Source: Eubacteriaceae bacterium (GTDB lineage: Bacteria; Bacillota; Clostridia; Lachnospirales; Lachnospiraceae). From it: a stretch of DNA of 54,624 nt. The notes under the pieces were generated by a model that was given only the letters and a program-made list of their open reading frames with translations, was not told the DNA's origin and made no database searches. Numbering within the stretch: the stretch's first letter is position 1; every line of letters begins with the position of its first letter. The DNA lies in assembly GCA_910574915.1 (NCBI GenBank), contig CAJTCR010000035.1:1-54624 (forward strand). The letters are read 5' to 3'. The position numbers and the translations under genes were made by a program. Positions 1-6,973 of this stretch are shown here, piece after piece.

Positions 1-79
1 GGTAACTATTAACTGTATAGATGGAAAAAGATGGAGAGGGAGTCCTCTTAGAAATCATCCTACATCTATATCAAAAAAG

Positions 80-119
80 AATAAGTCTATAGCCTGTTCT
101 GACTGGCTATAAACTTATT
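80..119. promoter_or_regulatory. Long imperfect inverted repeat upstream of the excisionase-like gene
   Basis: Two 15-base arms (80-94 and 105-119) pair with a single mismatch around a 10-base loop. The dyad ends about 20 bases before the start codon at 139. It could be an operator, a regulatory hairpin or an integrase/excisionase arm site; the sequence alone does not decide. No T-run follows, so a simple terminator is less likely. Confidence 0.5.
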
Positions 120-138
120 ATACGAGGGGTAACTGTTT

Positions 139-363
139 ATGCGTGCAAGGTCAAGGGATGAGATTGTAGTTGTTCTGTCAGATAAGAGGCTTTTAAGTAT
201 GGATGAATTCTGCATTTATGCCGGACTTGGAACCAATACAGCCAGAAACATAGCTGAAACAACAGGTGCTTTGTTCAGGGTTGGACACCGTGTACTGGTG
301 GACAGGGTAAAGTTTGACAAATACTGTGATGAAAACAGTGAGATAGAAGCAGGGGTGAAGTGA
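139..363 (+). CDS. Small excisionase-like DNA-binding protein (DUF6462/Tn916 Xis type)
   Basis: This 74-residue protein has a MerR/Xis-like helix-turn-helix followed by a short wing. The core reads LLSMDEFCIYAGLGTNTARN and ends in a DRVKFDKYCDEN-type tail, typical of small excisionase or recombination-directionality factors in Clostridia mobile elements. Such proteins bend attachment-site DNA and bias the integrase toward excision. A GAGGGG ribosome site lies about 8 bases before ATG 139. The same domain forms the C-terminal half of the protein at 10359-10751, so the element carries two versions. It could instead be a transcription regulator; no integrase is immediately adjacent. Confidence 0.6.
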   Translation: MRARSRDEIVVVLSDKRLLSMDEFCIYAGLGTNTARNIAETTGALFRVGHRVLVDRVKFDKYCDENSEIEAGVK

Positions 364-428
364 CAGCGGAAGCATATCCAGTGTCGCAATAATATGCCTG
401 AATAGAAAAAGTGAAAGAAGGTGGAAAA

Positions 429-506
429 ATGAGCAGAGACAGTCCGATCATGGCGGATGACAGCATGGGAACTGAAGCTGTCAGTGATACGAAACAGATT
501 GCATAA
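429..506 (+). CDS. Possible 25-residue peptide upstream of VP1
   Basis: A short frame starts at ATG 429 after a weak AGAAGGTGG-like ribosome site and stops 29 bases before the VP1 start. The peptide is acidic, with no membrane segment or recognisable motif. It may be a leader translated ahead of VP1 or a chance frame. Support is its spacing and ribosome site only. Confidence 0.25.
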   Translation: MSRDSPIMADDSMGTEAVSDTKQIA

Positions 507-535
507 ATCAAATAAGCAGATTGAAGGAGAGGACT

Positions 536-1447
536 ATGGAACAATTATTTATAGATTTAGAAAAGCTGGCATCAATACCTGGCATTGAAAGTTATTTACA
601 TATTATCTCAAGCGAAGGGGATAAAATTATCAGTATCAGAGATTTTGCGAAAGCTATTACAGATGGTGAATTTATTAAAACCGGTACAGACGGTGCAATA
701 CGGTTTATTTCAGAAAATCCGGACAAGGGGATGCGGAATGCAGTTTTCCGTGGAAAGTGTCTTGGGGATTCATTAACAGCAGAGCAGGCAGCGGCAATCA
801 AAGCGGGAACGTTTCAAGATATGTTTGTTGGCGATTACTGGACAATCGGTGGGGTGAATTACCGCATTGCCCATCTTGATTACTGGCTGCGGTGCGGGGA
901 TGCAGAATGCACGAAGCACCATGCCGTCATAGTTCCTGACACCTGCCTGTATAATGCACAGATGCATAACACTGCATCCGGGCAGTATGAAGCAGGCGCG
1001 GCAAATACGACGGAAGGCGGCTATATCGGCAGTGATATGTACAAGACGGGGCTTAACCAGGCAAAAGCTATAATAAATGAGGCATTTGGAGCGGATCATA
1101 TTCTGTCCCACAGAGAGCTGCTTGTAAACGCTGTCACAAATGGGAAGCCAAGTAACCATGCATGGTATGACAGTACCGTGGAACTGATGAATGAGTGTAT
1201 GGTGTATGGCAGTTACATTTTCACTCCGGCGTGTGACGGAACATTTATTTCATACCGTTATACCATTGATAAGTCACAGCTTGCGTTGTTTGCGCTGCGT
1301 CCGGATCTGATCTGTAACCGTGTGGACTGGTGGCTGCGTGACGTTGTTTCGGGCGCTCTTTTTGCGTTTGTGCACTGGTACGGCGGTGCGGACTGTAGCG
1401 GCGCTTCCTATTCTCTTGGTGTGCGCCCGGCTTTCGGTATCTGTTAA
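536..1447 (+). CDS. DGR variable protein VP1 (DUF6273/C-type-lectin-like adhesin), remote target
   Basis: This 303-residue protein has exactly the length of VP2 (36127-37038). The last 235 or so residues are nearly identical to VP2 and the first 70 are clearly diverged. ATG 536 was chosen because GGAGAGG lies just upstream and VP2 begins with the same MEQLF. The C-terminal third follows the DGR ligand-binding layout: WWLRDVVSGA, variable positions, then GVRPAFGIC. The variable repeat VR1 (1320-1436) encodes these positions and matches TR except at TR adenines. DUF6273-type proteins are predicted to fold like formylglycine-enzyme/C-type-lectin domains and to display variable loops. Unlike VP2, its neighbours are an excisionase-like and regulatory genes, not tail genes. 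What it binds is unknown. Confidence 0.88.
   Translation: MEQLFIDLEKLASIPGIESYLHIISSEGDKIISIRDFAKAITDGEFIKTGTDGAIRFISENPDKGMRNAVFRGKCLGDSLTAEQAAAIKAGTFQDMFVGDYWTIGGVNYRIAHLDYWLRCGDAECTKHHAVIVPDTCLYNAQMHNTASGQYEAGAANTTEGGYIGSDMYKTGLNQAKAIINEAFGADHILSHRELLVNAVTNGKPSNHAWYDSTVELMNECMVYGSYIFTPACDGTFISYRYTIDKSQLALFALRPDLICNRVDWWLRDVVSGALFAFVHWYGGADCSGASYSLGVRPAFGIC
1320..1436 (+). repeat. DGR variable repeat VR1 (remote)
   Basis: This 117-bp segment at the 3' end of VP1 aligns without gaps to TR at 37728-37844. Sixteen of the 23 TR adenines are replaced here (A to C, G or T); all 94 non-adenine positions are identical. This is the signature of adenine-specific mutagenic retrohoming. The substitutions fall mainly in AAC/AAT codons, which cannot become stop codons. 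The last five adenine sites carry the same bases as VR2. Confidence 0.95.
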
Positions 1448-1455
1448 TCTTTAAT

Positions 1456-1476
1456 CTCCGCCCCTTGTGGGTGGAG
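1456..1476 (+). promoter_or_regulatory. Hairpin/cruciform downstream of VR1 (DGR target-recognition element)
   Basis: An 8-bp GC-rich stem (CTCCGCCC with GGGTGGAG, one G-T pair) and a 5-base loop lie 19 bases after the end of VR1. The same structure, fully paired, lies 19 bases after VR2. In the Bordetella phage DGR a hairpin just downstream of the initiation of mutagenic homing site is needed for efficient retrohoming. Position and duplication suggest the same role here. It could also act as a weak terminator, but no T-run follows. Confidence 0.7.
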
Positions 1477-1493
1477 TGAACGGAGGATGAAAA

Positions 1494-1700
1494 ATGGCAG
1501 TGCCAAAAATAAAACAGAGAGAACCGCAGGAACAGGCTGCTGGCATAACAGGTTCCTGCGGGGAGGCACTGCAACAAATAGTATGCAGCCTGGAAATGAC
1601 AGGTGAATTGTTCGGATGTGGAGATCAGGGGCATGGGAGGACGGAAAAAAAAGTATGTTCCAAAGAGATGGGAATCAAAGGGGGAAACCTATATGGATGA
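1494..1700 (+). pseudogene. Remnant of an Avd-like gene start fused to unrelated frame
   Basis: The sequence from 1486 to about 1511, covering GAGGATGAAAAATG and the codons for VPK, nearly copies the leader and start of the Avd-like gene at 37085 and then diverges. The frame runs 68 residues with no recognisable content and overlaps the start of the winged-helix gene at 1633. The simplest reading is that the VP cassette was duplicated with its downstream hairpin plus the first codons of the accessory gene, leaving this broken tail. Translation of the frame is possible but not supported. Confidence 0.45.
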
Positions 1701-2079
1701 TTGTGGCAGGATGCGGGCGGATACTTCTGCAAACATCTATGAGAGCATGCTGACATCGGATGCTTTTGCCCTGCTCACAACCAAACAGCAGATACTGTAT
1801 GTTTTCTGCAAGGCACAGTATTACGGAAAACGGAAACCAGAGAAAGATTTTCCGGAAGTGGAGCAGATGCAGGGGGCAGAGCTGTTTTATCTCAACTGGG
1901 CAGCAGTGCAGCAGTACAGGCTGTACAAGCCGTCCATGGACAAGAATTTTTATCAGGATATGAAAGCCCTGTGTGACCATGGGCTTATAGAAAAGGTTGC
2001 CAGTGGGAAAGGCCGGCGGCAGAAGTCCATTTATAGGTTTTCTGACAGGTGGAAAACATGGCAGCTGCCAGAGGGATGA
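1633..2079 (+). CDS. Winged-helix-like element protein, unknown function
   Basis: This 148-residue basic protein opens with KKKYVPKRWESKGETYMDD and holds a tract (about residues 35-130) resembling a replication-initiator or regulator winged helix: a recognition-like helix near SMDKNFYQDMKALCDHGLIE, then a wing of basic residues and KSIYRFSDRW. ATG 1633 is preceded by a purine-rich site; a GTG at 1603 would extend it. Proteins of this look occur in clostridial mobile elements next to regulatory genes, but I know no assigned function. Four hairpin repeats lie just downstream and could be its binding sites or RNA targets. No catalytic motif is visible. Confidence 0.6.
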   Translation: MGGRKKKYVPKRWESKGETYMDDCGRMRADTSANIYESMLTSDAFALLTTKQQILYVFCKAQYYGKRKPEKDFPEVEQMQGAELFYLNWAAVQQYRLYKPSMDKNFYQDMKALCDHGLIEKVASGKGRRQKSIYRFSDRWKTWQLPEG

Positions 2080-2090
2080 TTTTATTTTGC

Positions 2091-2222
2091 ATCTGGTTCT
2101 GAAACCAGATAATATCTGGCTCTGAAACCAGATATAGGATAGAAATTACAGGTTTCTATCTGGTTCTGAAACCAGAGTACTTTGTAAAAAACAGGTGTGT
2201 TCTATCTGGTTCTGAAACCAGA
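2091..2222. repeat. Four near-identical hairpin repeats (ATCTGGTTCTGAAACCAGAT)
   Basis: Copies lie at 2091-2110, 2114-2133, 2158-2176 and 2204-2222. Each is a 7-8 bp stem (TCTGGTT with AACCAGA) around a CTGA tetraloop; the second copy has one substitution that leaves a C-A mispair in the stem. Spacing is irregular (23, 44 and 46 bases start to start). They could be protein-binding iterons, a string of RNA hairpins or attenuators ahead of the sigma-factor gene. They are too few and too irregularly spaced for a CRISPR array. Confidence 0.8.
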
Positions 2223-2403
2223 GATATATAAAGTTTACCATATCTTTACATCCAGAGGAAATTATTTATGAAAGGGTAAAAGTGCCTGCGGCCTGAAAGC
2301 GCTTCGGAGATGGAAAGCCTGACTGCTTCCGCAGAAAGGCTTTCATAAACAGGTGTCTGGCAGTGCTTCGCTGCTGAATCCATTGTAAGGGAGTGGACAG
2401 GGG

Positions 2404-3261
2404 ATGTCAAATGAGGAAATAGTCGAGCGGATCCAGAAGGGGATTGATACAGCTTTGAATCAGGAACGGCTTTTGAATCAAAACCGGAAATTTGTCCGGC
2501 AACAGGTCCGCAGGCTCTGTGGCTGCATGGATAATGAGGCAGATTTTGAGGATTATGAACAAGAAGGCTCTATCGGCCTGCTGACTGCTGCCATGAGATA
2601 TGATAAAGGCAGGGGTACGTGTTTCCTGACCTGTGCCGGCTATTATGTCAAGGCAGCGGTTATCCGTTACAGTGAAAACTGTTGCTCCAGCGTCAGGGTG
2701 CCCGTATATCTGAAAGAGCGGATCCGGAAGTATGCAAAGTACAGGCAGCAATGTATGGATGAAAAAGGCAGGTATCCGACAAGGGATGAGCTTCTCGAAG
2801 GGCTGGATATTTCTTCACGGTCGCTGGACCATTTGGAAAAGACTTTGTATAACATGAAAGCGGTCAGCATTGATAAAGATTACTCTGATGGTGATGGGGA
2901 AAGTTCTCTGATCGGCATGCTGCAGAGTGGTGAAGATATTGAGGAACTGATCACATACAGCATTTACAGCAGGGATTTGAAAAAAGCGCTGGATTCAGCG
3001 CTGGCTATTCTGGACGCACAGACGGTCCGGGCTGTCCAGAGCATTTATTATCAGGGAAATTCGGTGAAGCAGACAGCGCAGATACTTGGATGCAGCCCGC
3101 AGGCAGTTTGTGAGAAGACCCGCAAAGGATTCTGGAAGATACTGCACAGCCCGCACCGGGCAGAGCTGGAGACCTTTATGTGGGATGGGTACCGCTATAA
3201 TGAGTACGCTTATTCTGAATTTGCAGACATGGAAGATGAAGACAGCGGGTTCCTGGTCTGA
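2404..3261 (+). CDS. Sigma-70 family RNA polymerase sigma factor
   Basis: This 285-residue protein has the order of a group 3 sigma factor. Region 2 (about residues 48-95) contains DFEDYEQEGSIGLLTA and a promoter-melting helix near GYYVKAAVIRY. A region 3-like segment follows (RVPVYLKERIRKYAK). Region 4 (about residues 215-250) has the helix-turn-helix SVKQTAQILGCSPQAVCEK. It should direct core polymerase to element-specific promoters. Its stop overlaps the start of the next gene by one base, so the two are translationally coupled. The C-terminal tail after region 4 is acidic and ends FADMEDEDSGFLV. Which promoters it reads is not evident. Confidence 0.85.
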   Translation: MSNEEIVERIQKGIDTALNQERLLNQNRKFVRQQVRRLCGCMDNEADFEDYEQEGSIGLLTAAMRYDKGRGTCFLTCAGYYVKAAVIRYSENCCSSVRVPVYLKERIRKYAKYRQQCMDEKGRYPTRDELLEGLDISSRSLDHLEKTLYNMKAVSIDKDYSDGDGESSLIGMLQSGEDIEELITYSIYSRDLKKALDSALAILDAQTVRAVQSIYYQGNSVKQTAQILGCSPQAVCEKTRKGFWKILHSPHRAELETFMWDGYRYNEYAYSEFADMEDEDSGFLV

Positions 3262-4109
3262 TGGAGGAAGATATGGATTATGACTGGAAATATTTTACGG
3301 AGGATATAAAAGCAGGCAGCAGCGTTATGTACAGGAACCGTGCCGGAGGGCTTGCGGCGAAGTCTGTCCTGTACAGGATGGAAGCAGAAAAACGGAATCA
3401 TGCCGCAAAACTTGTCAGGGGCATGTTAGCGGATTACAGGAAGCAGTGCGGGGACGGAAATATGCTGGCCGGGGAACTGGTAAAGGCCCATGCGGAATAC
3501 TGCAGACTGCTGCCGGATGGTGAAACAGCAAAAAGGCGGCATAACTGCCTTGTGTACCGGTATATGATGAAGACGGCATTGCATAACAGGGCAGTTGCCG
3601 TAAAGATGGGCGTATCGAAAGACACCGTTCAGAACGATATCCGGATGGCGGTAAATGAAATGCTTGTCCTGTGTTTTGGACTTCCAGCAGCCGGAAACAG
3701 CCCTGGGACGTATCAGGACGGAGTAAAGGAACTGCTGCTCAATTATCTGCTGGTAAGCCGGGCGGGAAACATCAGGAATGCCATGCCGTGGGAAACCTGG
3801 CAGAAGGAACGTGAGAAATGCCGGATTGTTACAGCTAGGGCGGTCAGATGCCTGGAGAATTCTGTTAAGCTGTATGAAAGGTTTATTGCCGGCAGCACTT
3901 ATCCTGATATGCAGCAGAGGCCTCTGGAGACTGTGAAGGAACTTTACATGAAAGGCAGCAGTATAGCAGCAGTGGCGGCAGACTGGAATGTATCAAAAGA
4001 AACGGTTTATGCTGATATAAAGAAAATGACCGGGCGGCTGGCAGAACTGGTGGAAATTATGGCAGTGGAAGGACAGAAGCCGGGAAGGAAGTTAAAAGAT
4101 GGGGAATAA
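3261..4109 (+). CDS. Helix-turn-helix protein with sigma-like modules
   Basis: This 282-residue protein has two candidate helix-turn-helix units: one near residues 110-140 (RAVAVKMGVSKDTVQNDIR) and one near 230-260 (SIAAVAADWNVSKETVYADI). Both resemble sigma region 4 or phage late regulators. It starts on the last base of the sigma gene and overlaps the next gene by 11 bases, so the three form one coupled unit. It may partner the sigma factor or act as a separate activator. Its N-terminal 100 residues have no recognised domain. The C-terminus is basic. Confidence 0.6.
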   Translation: MEEDMDYDWKYFTEDIKAGSSVMYRNRAGGLAAKSVLYRMEAEKRNHAAKLVRGMLADYRKQCGDGNMLAGELVKAHAEYCRLLPDGETAKRRHNCLVYRYMMKTALHNRAVAVKMGVSKDTVQNDIRMAVNEMLVLCFGLPAAGNSPGTYQDGVKELLLNYLLVSRAGNIRNAMPWETWQKEREKCRIVTARAVRCLENSVKLYERFIAGSTYPDMQQRPLETVKELYMKGSSIAAVAADWNVSKETVYADIKKMTGRLAELVEIMAVEGQKPGRKLKDGE

Positions 4110-4785
4110 GGATAGCCGGACGGATTCAGGCAGAAAAAAGACGGAAACAAGGCTGTATTCCATCTGGGAAAACATGAAAGCAAGGTGCTATAACAAAAAC
4201 AAGCCAAAATACAAATCATACGGGGCAAAGGGAATCCGGGTGTGCAGGGAATGGAAGGAGAGCTTCGACAGCTTTCATGACTGGGCGGTGTCGCACGGAT
4301 ACAGGGATTCCCTGACACTGGATCGCAAAGACCCGGAAGGAAATTATGAGCCGTCAAACTGCAGATGGGTCAGTAATAAAGTACAGGCAAATAACAAAAG
4401 AAATTCCGGAAACAGGGACGGGAAAGCCAGGGCAGACAGCATGGAAGGACTGGATCTCAGTGTGGTGGATCAGAAAATCAGGGACCGGCTGGATATATGC
4501 AGGATGGCGGACCGGCTCGGTCTGGGCAGTATAGAGGGGCTTTCCATAAATGAAGGCCGGATGCGTATCATAAAGGCAGTCAGTCCGGGAGTGAATCTGG
4601 ACGGGAAGGACGGGGAGTACATACAGGCTGCTTATGCTGCTGCAAAAAATGTGTATTCCAACAGTCTTGCAGATAGAAGTTCTGGCCGGAATAATTCGGG
4701 TTGGCAGGATTGCATGGATGCACCGGGAGAATGCGGATCTGACATTGCACGTAAAAGCATGATCTGCCGTTTGACGGGAAAATGA
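4099..4785 (+). CDS. Phage-type HNH-endonuclease-like protein
   Basis: This is a 228-residue protein. Residues about 17-95 match a pattern common in phage proteins: RLYSIWENMKARCYN, then YGAKGIRVCREW, then LDRKDPEGNYEPSNCRW. That segment resembles the HNH/AP2-linked homing-nuclease family, with conserved Cys, Arg, Asp and Asn. The rest is of low complexity with no clear domain. It overlaps the upstream gene by 11 bases. Whether it cuts DNA is uncertain, because a full HNH His-Asn-His triad is not obvious; it may be a DNA-binding derivative. Confidence 0.5.
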   Translation: MGNKDSRTDSGRKKTETRLYSIWENMKARCYNKNKPKYKSYGAKGIRVCREWKESFDSFHDWAVSHGYRDSLTLDRKDPEGNYEPSNCRWVSNKVQANNKRNSGNRDGKARADSMEGLDLSVVDQKIRDRLDICRMADRLGLGSIEGLSINEGRMRIIKAVSPGVNLDGKDGEYIQAAYAAAKNVYSNSLADRSSGRNNSGWQDCMDAPGECGSDIARKSMICRLTGK

Positions 4786-4946
4786 CGGTTTTTCGCCTGG
4801 AGTATGGCAAACTATTCGGTATGAAAATGGACGGACTGCTGCATCCGGTCTTTCCGGTAACAGTCCATTATCAGATATGCCCGTCTGCGTTGCTGAGTGC
4901 CCGAAATTTGACGTGTAACAGCTTGGACGGTAATTTCTATGCCTAA
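4782..4946 (+). CDS. Small protein of unknown function, coupled to upstream gene
   Basis: A 54-residue frame starts at ATG 4782, inside an ATGA overlap with the stop of the HNH-like gene, which suggests translational coupling. It begins MTVFRLEYGKLFGMKMDG and has no membrane segment or known motif. No separate ribosome site is needed if re-initiation occurs. It could be a remnant of a larger protein. Confidence 0.4.
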   Translation: MTVFRLEYGKLFGMKMDGLLHPVFPVTVHYQICPSALLSARNLTCNSLDGNFYA

Positions 4947-4997
4947 AGTATAAAACAGGCAGGACAGGCAGAATACGGGCTTATGACTGCGTAATGG

Positions 4998-5028
4998 ACT
5001 GCTGACTTTGTGGATTAAATGCAGCAGT
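4998..5028. promoter_or_regulatory. ACTGCTG/CAGCAGT dyad upstream of the antirepressor
   Basis: Seven-base inverted arms flank 17 bases. It belongs to a family of ACTGCTGC/GCAGCAGT half-sites in the gaps of this element (also 6031, 7691, 9391, 9846, 10751, 11461-11488 and 12724-12750). A shared regulator or recombination protein may bind it. Confidence 0.35.
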
Positions 5029-5132
5029 TTCTGGAGAAATGCGGACTGTTATGTGATTTTAAAGTCTGTTTAGTTGGCGAGCCGGTAATGGTACAATATT
5101 TTGATAAGGTGATAAATAAGGAGATTCAGAGT

Positions 5133-5867
5133 ATGGAGAATATAGAAACGAAGCAGGGAATTGTGATTAATTCTGTAGAGGTGGCTGATATGGTAGGTAA
5201 GCCCCATAATGACCTGATGAAAGATATTCGGAGGTATATTGTACAGTTTGGAGAGGGAAATCTTTCCCACTCCGATTACTTTACAGAATCTGAATATATT
5301 TCGGAGCAGAATAAAAGACTGTCCTGTTTTCTGGTTACAAAGAAAGGGTGTGAATTTATAGCGCATAAGCTCACAGGGGCAAAAGGGACGGCATTTACAG
5401 TGAAATATATTGACCGCTTTCATGAAATGGAAGGTAGGATGGCAGACGGACAGATGTGTATGCCGACAGGAAAACAGCTTATGGCACTGGCTGTCCTAGA
5501 GGCACAGAAGACCATTGCGGAGCAGAACCAGGCAATAGAGCGTATGAGGCCTAAAGAGATATTCGCGGATGCAGTGACGACTTCCCACAGTTCTATCCTG
5601 ATCGGGGAGCTGGCAAAGATTATCCGGCAGAATGGCATTGATACGGGTGAAAAGAGACTGTTTCAGTGGATGAGACGGGAAGGGTACCTGATCCGGAGGA
5701 ATGGGACGGATTATAATATGCCTACGCAGCGCAGCATGGAAATGAAGCTGTTTGAGATCAGGGAGCGGACGGTCACGAACCCGGATGGGAGTATCAGGAT
5801 CACGAAGACGGTGCTTGTGACGGGGAAGGGGCAGCAGTATTTCATAAACAGGTTTATGCAGAAGTAG
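5133..5867 (+). CDS. Phage antirepressor: Rha-family N-terminus plus KilA-C/ANT domain
   Basis: This 244-residue protein starts at ATG 5133, chosen for AAGGAG 9 bases upstream; a longer frame from 5019 lacks a good ribosome site. Residues about 10-95 match the Rha regulatory domain: VADMVGKPHNDLMKDIR, then CFLVTKKGCEFIAHKL and FTVKYIDRFHEME. Residues about 130-240 match the KilA-C/ANT antirepressor domain (SILIGELAKIIRQNG, RLFQWMRREGYL). Such proteins relieve prophage repression, usually by binding the repressor. It sits alone between an intergenic dyad and a phased repeat array, so its own control is likely in these flanks. Marker of prophage or satellite origin. Confidence 0.85.
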   Translation: MENIETKQGIVINSVEVADMVGKPHNDLMKDIRRYIVQFGEGNLSHSDYFTESEYISEQNKRLSCFLVTKKGCEFIAHKLTGAKGTAFTVKYIDRFHEMEGRMADGQMCMPTGKQLMALAVLEAQKTIAEQNQAIERMRPKEIFADAVTTSHSSILIGELAKIIRQNGIDTGEKRLFQWMRREGYLIRRNGTDYNMPTQRSMEMKLFEIRERTVTNPDGSIRITKTVLVTGKGQQYFINRFMQK

Positions 5868-5911
5868 GAAGGGGAATAGGATATACTGAATGGTCTGCTT
5901 GTTGTATAACT

Positions 5912-5956
5912 GTTACATTGTAACACGGATGTAACGGCGCGGTAACGGGGTGTAAC
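5912..5956. repeat. Helically phased TGTAAC repeats
   Basis: TGTAAC occurs at 5919, 5930 and 5951, with GGTAAC at 5941, giving start-to-start spacings of 11, 11 and 10 bases. An inverted GTTACA at 5912 overlaps the first. One-turn spacing suggests cooperative protein binding on one DNA face. The array follows the antirepressor stop and precedes its terminator. Confidence 0.55.
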
Positions 5957-5977
5957 ACTGGCGTAATGGGATATTTT

Positions 5978-6016
5978 GAGAGTGTCATGATGAAATGAGG
6001 TGATGCTCTCTTTTTT
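5978..6016 (+). terminator. Intrinsic terminator after the antirepressor
   Basis: A 10-bp stem (GAGAGTGTCA with TGATGCTCTC, two wobble pairs) is followed by TTTTTT. It lies about 110 bases after the antirepressor stop and should end that transcript. Confidence 0.7.
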
Positions 6017-6187
6017 ATTTGTGATAATATACTGCTGCCATCACTGATAAAAGAACAGCAGATGCCTATATGGTGTTTGTGCTTTTGTTTAGGATACGAA
6101 CATATGTTTTCCTCTGCTATTATGAAATACTATAATGCTCGCGGATGCAAAACAGATGAAAATAAACAGTGAGAACGGTGTTTCCGA

Positions 6188-6213
6188 CCATTTTTCCCAA
6201 GTGGGAAAAATGG
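6188..6213. promoter_or_regulatory. Perfect 11-bp hairpin in the intergenic region
   Basis: The arms CCATTTTTCCC and GGGAAAAATGG pair perfectly around AAGT. No strong T-run follows on the + strand. It may be an operator or an RNA stem. Confidence 0.5.
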
Positions 6214-6334
6214 TGAACGTATGTTTTAATACGGAATGTGAAATTGAAAAGCCATAACAAAGTTCTTGCAGAAGCTGCACATGATGTCGCGTGGAAATAT
6301 CCATGGAATATGCTGTTTTCCAGGACTCAAATAG

Positions 6335-6647
6335 TGCAACGTTGCAATACCTACGGATGCAAAAACGAATGTGGAAAGATGGGAATATCTGCATTATGTA
6401 ACGATTTGCATTTATTACTGAGTGTTGGAAATGCTGAATGTCCTGCTTTACACGGTTCAAAACGAATAATGCAACGTTGCAAAGCTTATGGGTAGAAAAC
6501 AGAGGATTGTTTGCAACGTTGCAAATGCAGAACAAATGAGAAACCCTTAGAAATCTGGACTTTTGAATGATTTGGTGCAATGCTGAATACTGGAAACGGT
6601 TGTTGCGTATGTCTTTTACGAAACAGAAAACGAATGCTACGTTGCAG
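6335..6647. repeat. Cluster of TGCAACGTTGCA palindromes
   Basis: The exact 12-bp palindrome occurs at 6335-6346, 6470-6481 and 6512-6523 (the last extends to 14 bp), with an imperfect copy at 6636-6647. Flanks also share short words such as AAAACGAAT and AATGCTGAAT, as if a longer unit had decayed. No convincing gene covers the region. Multiple operators, or a partition or replication site, are plausible. Confidence 0.65.
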
Positions 6648-6973
6648 TAGTATGCAGAATTATGTGGTAAGGAATAGAGCTATGCACTGCTGCCAGGGGT
6701 TTTGTATATGGGACAAGTTATGGACAAATTTGGGACAAAGACAGGACATTTGTCCAGACATTCGTTCTCGGAGCTGGGAGGTTTCATGGGGCAGGGAAAG
6801 AACTGCTGCCTTGTGCAAATTGGAATATTTCCAATCGAATTCCAACTTTTGTCCAATAATTTAAAAACAGATAAAAAAGGATGTTGTGCATAATTAAAAT
6901 GAATAGTATAATTGAGAGGGCAAAAAGTAATCTTGGAAAAATAGATAGTGTGGAAGAAAAAAGGAGATTGAAG

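Larger units (their letters stand above)
6017..6973. other. About 1-kb region without a convincing gene
   Basis: The frames here (for example 6238-6495, 6580-6864 and reverse 6089-6580) are Cys-rich or low complexity, lack good ribosome sites and resemble no family. What is visible is the hairpin at 6188, the TGCAACGTTGCA cluster, ACTGCTGCC words at 6031 and near 6687 and 6803, and several AT-rich stretches. It reads as a regulatory or decayed region ahead of the Ntn hydrolase. Confidence 0.5.

Noticed and set aside
1101..1120. CTGTCCCAC shared between VP1 and the 12850 junction as an attachment core
   Set aside because: The match is about 9 bases inside a coding region shared with VP2. It is likely chance.
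2091..2222. Possible CRISPR array
   Set aside because: Only four palindromic repeats of 18-20 bp with spacers of 3 to about 27 bases and no cas genes. The form is hairpin repeats, not repeat-spacer units.
6089..6864. Several Cys-rich open frames on both strands
   Set aside because: No ribosome sites, no family resemblance and overlapping strands. The region is better read as repeats and regulatory DNA.
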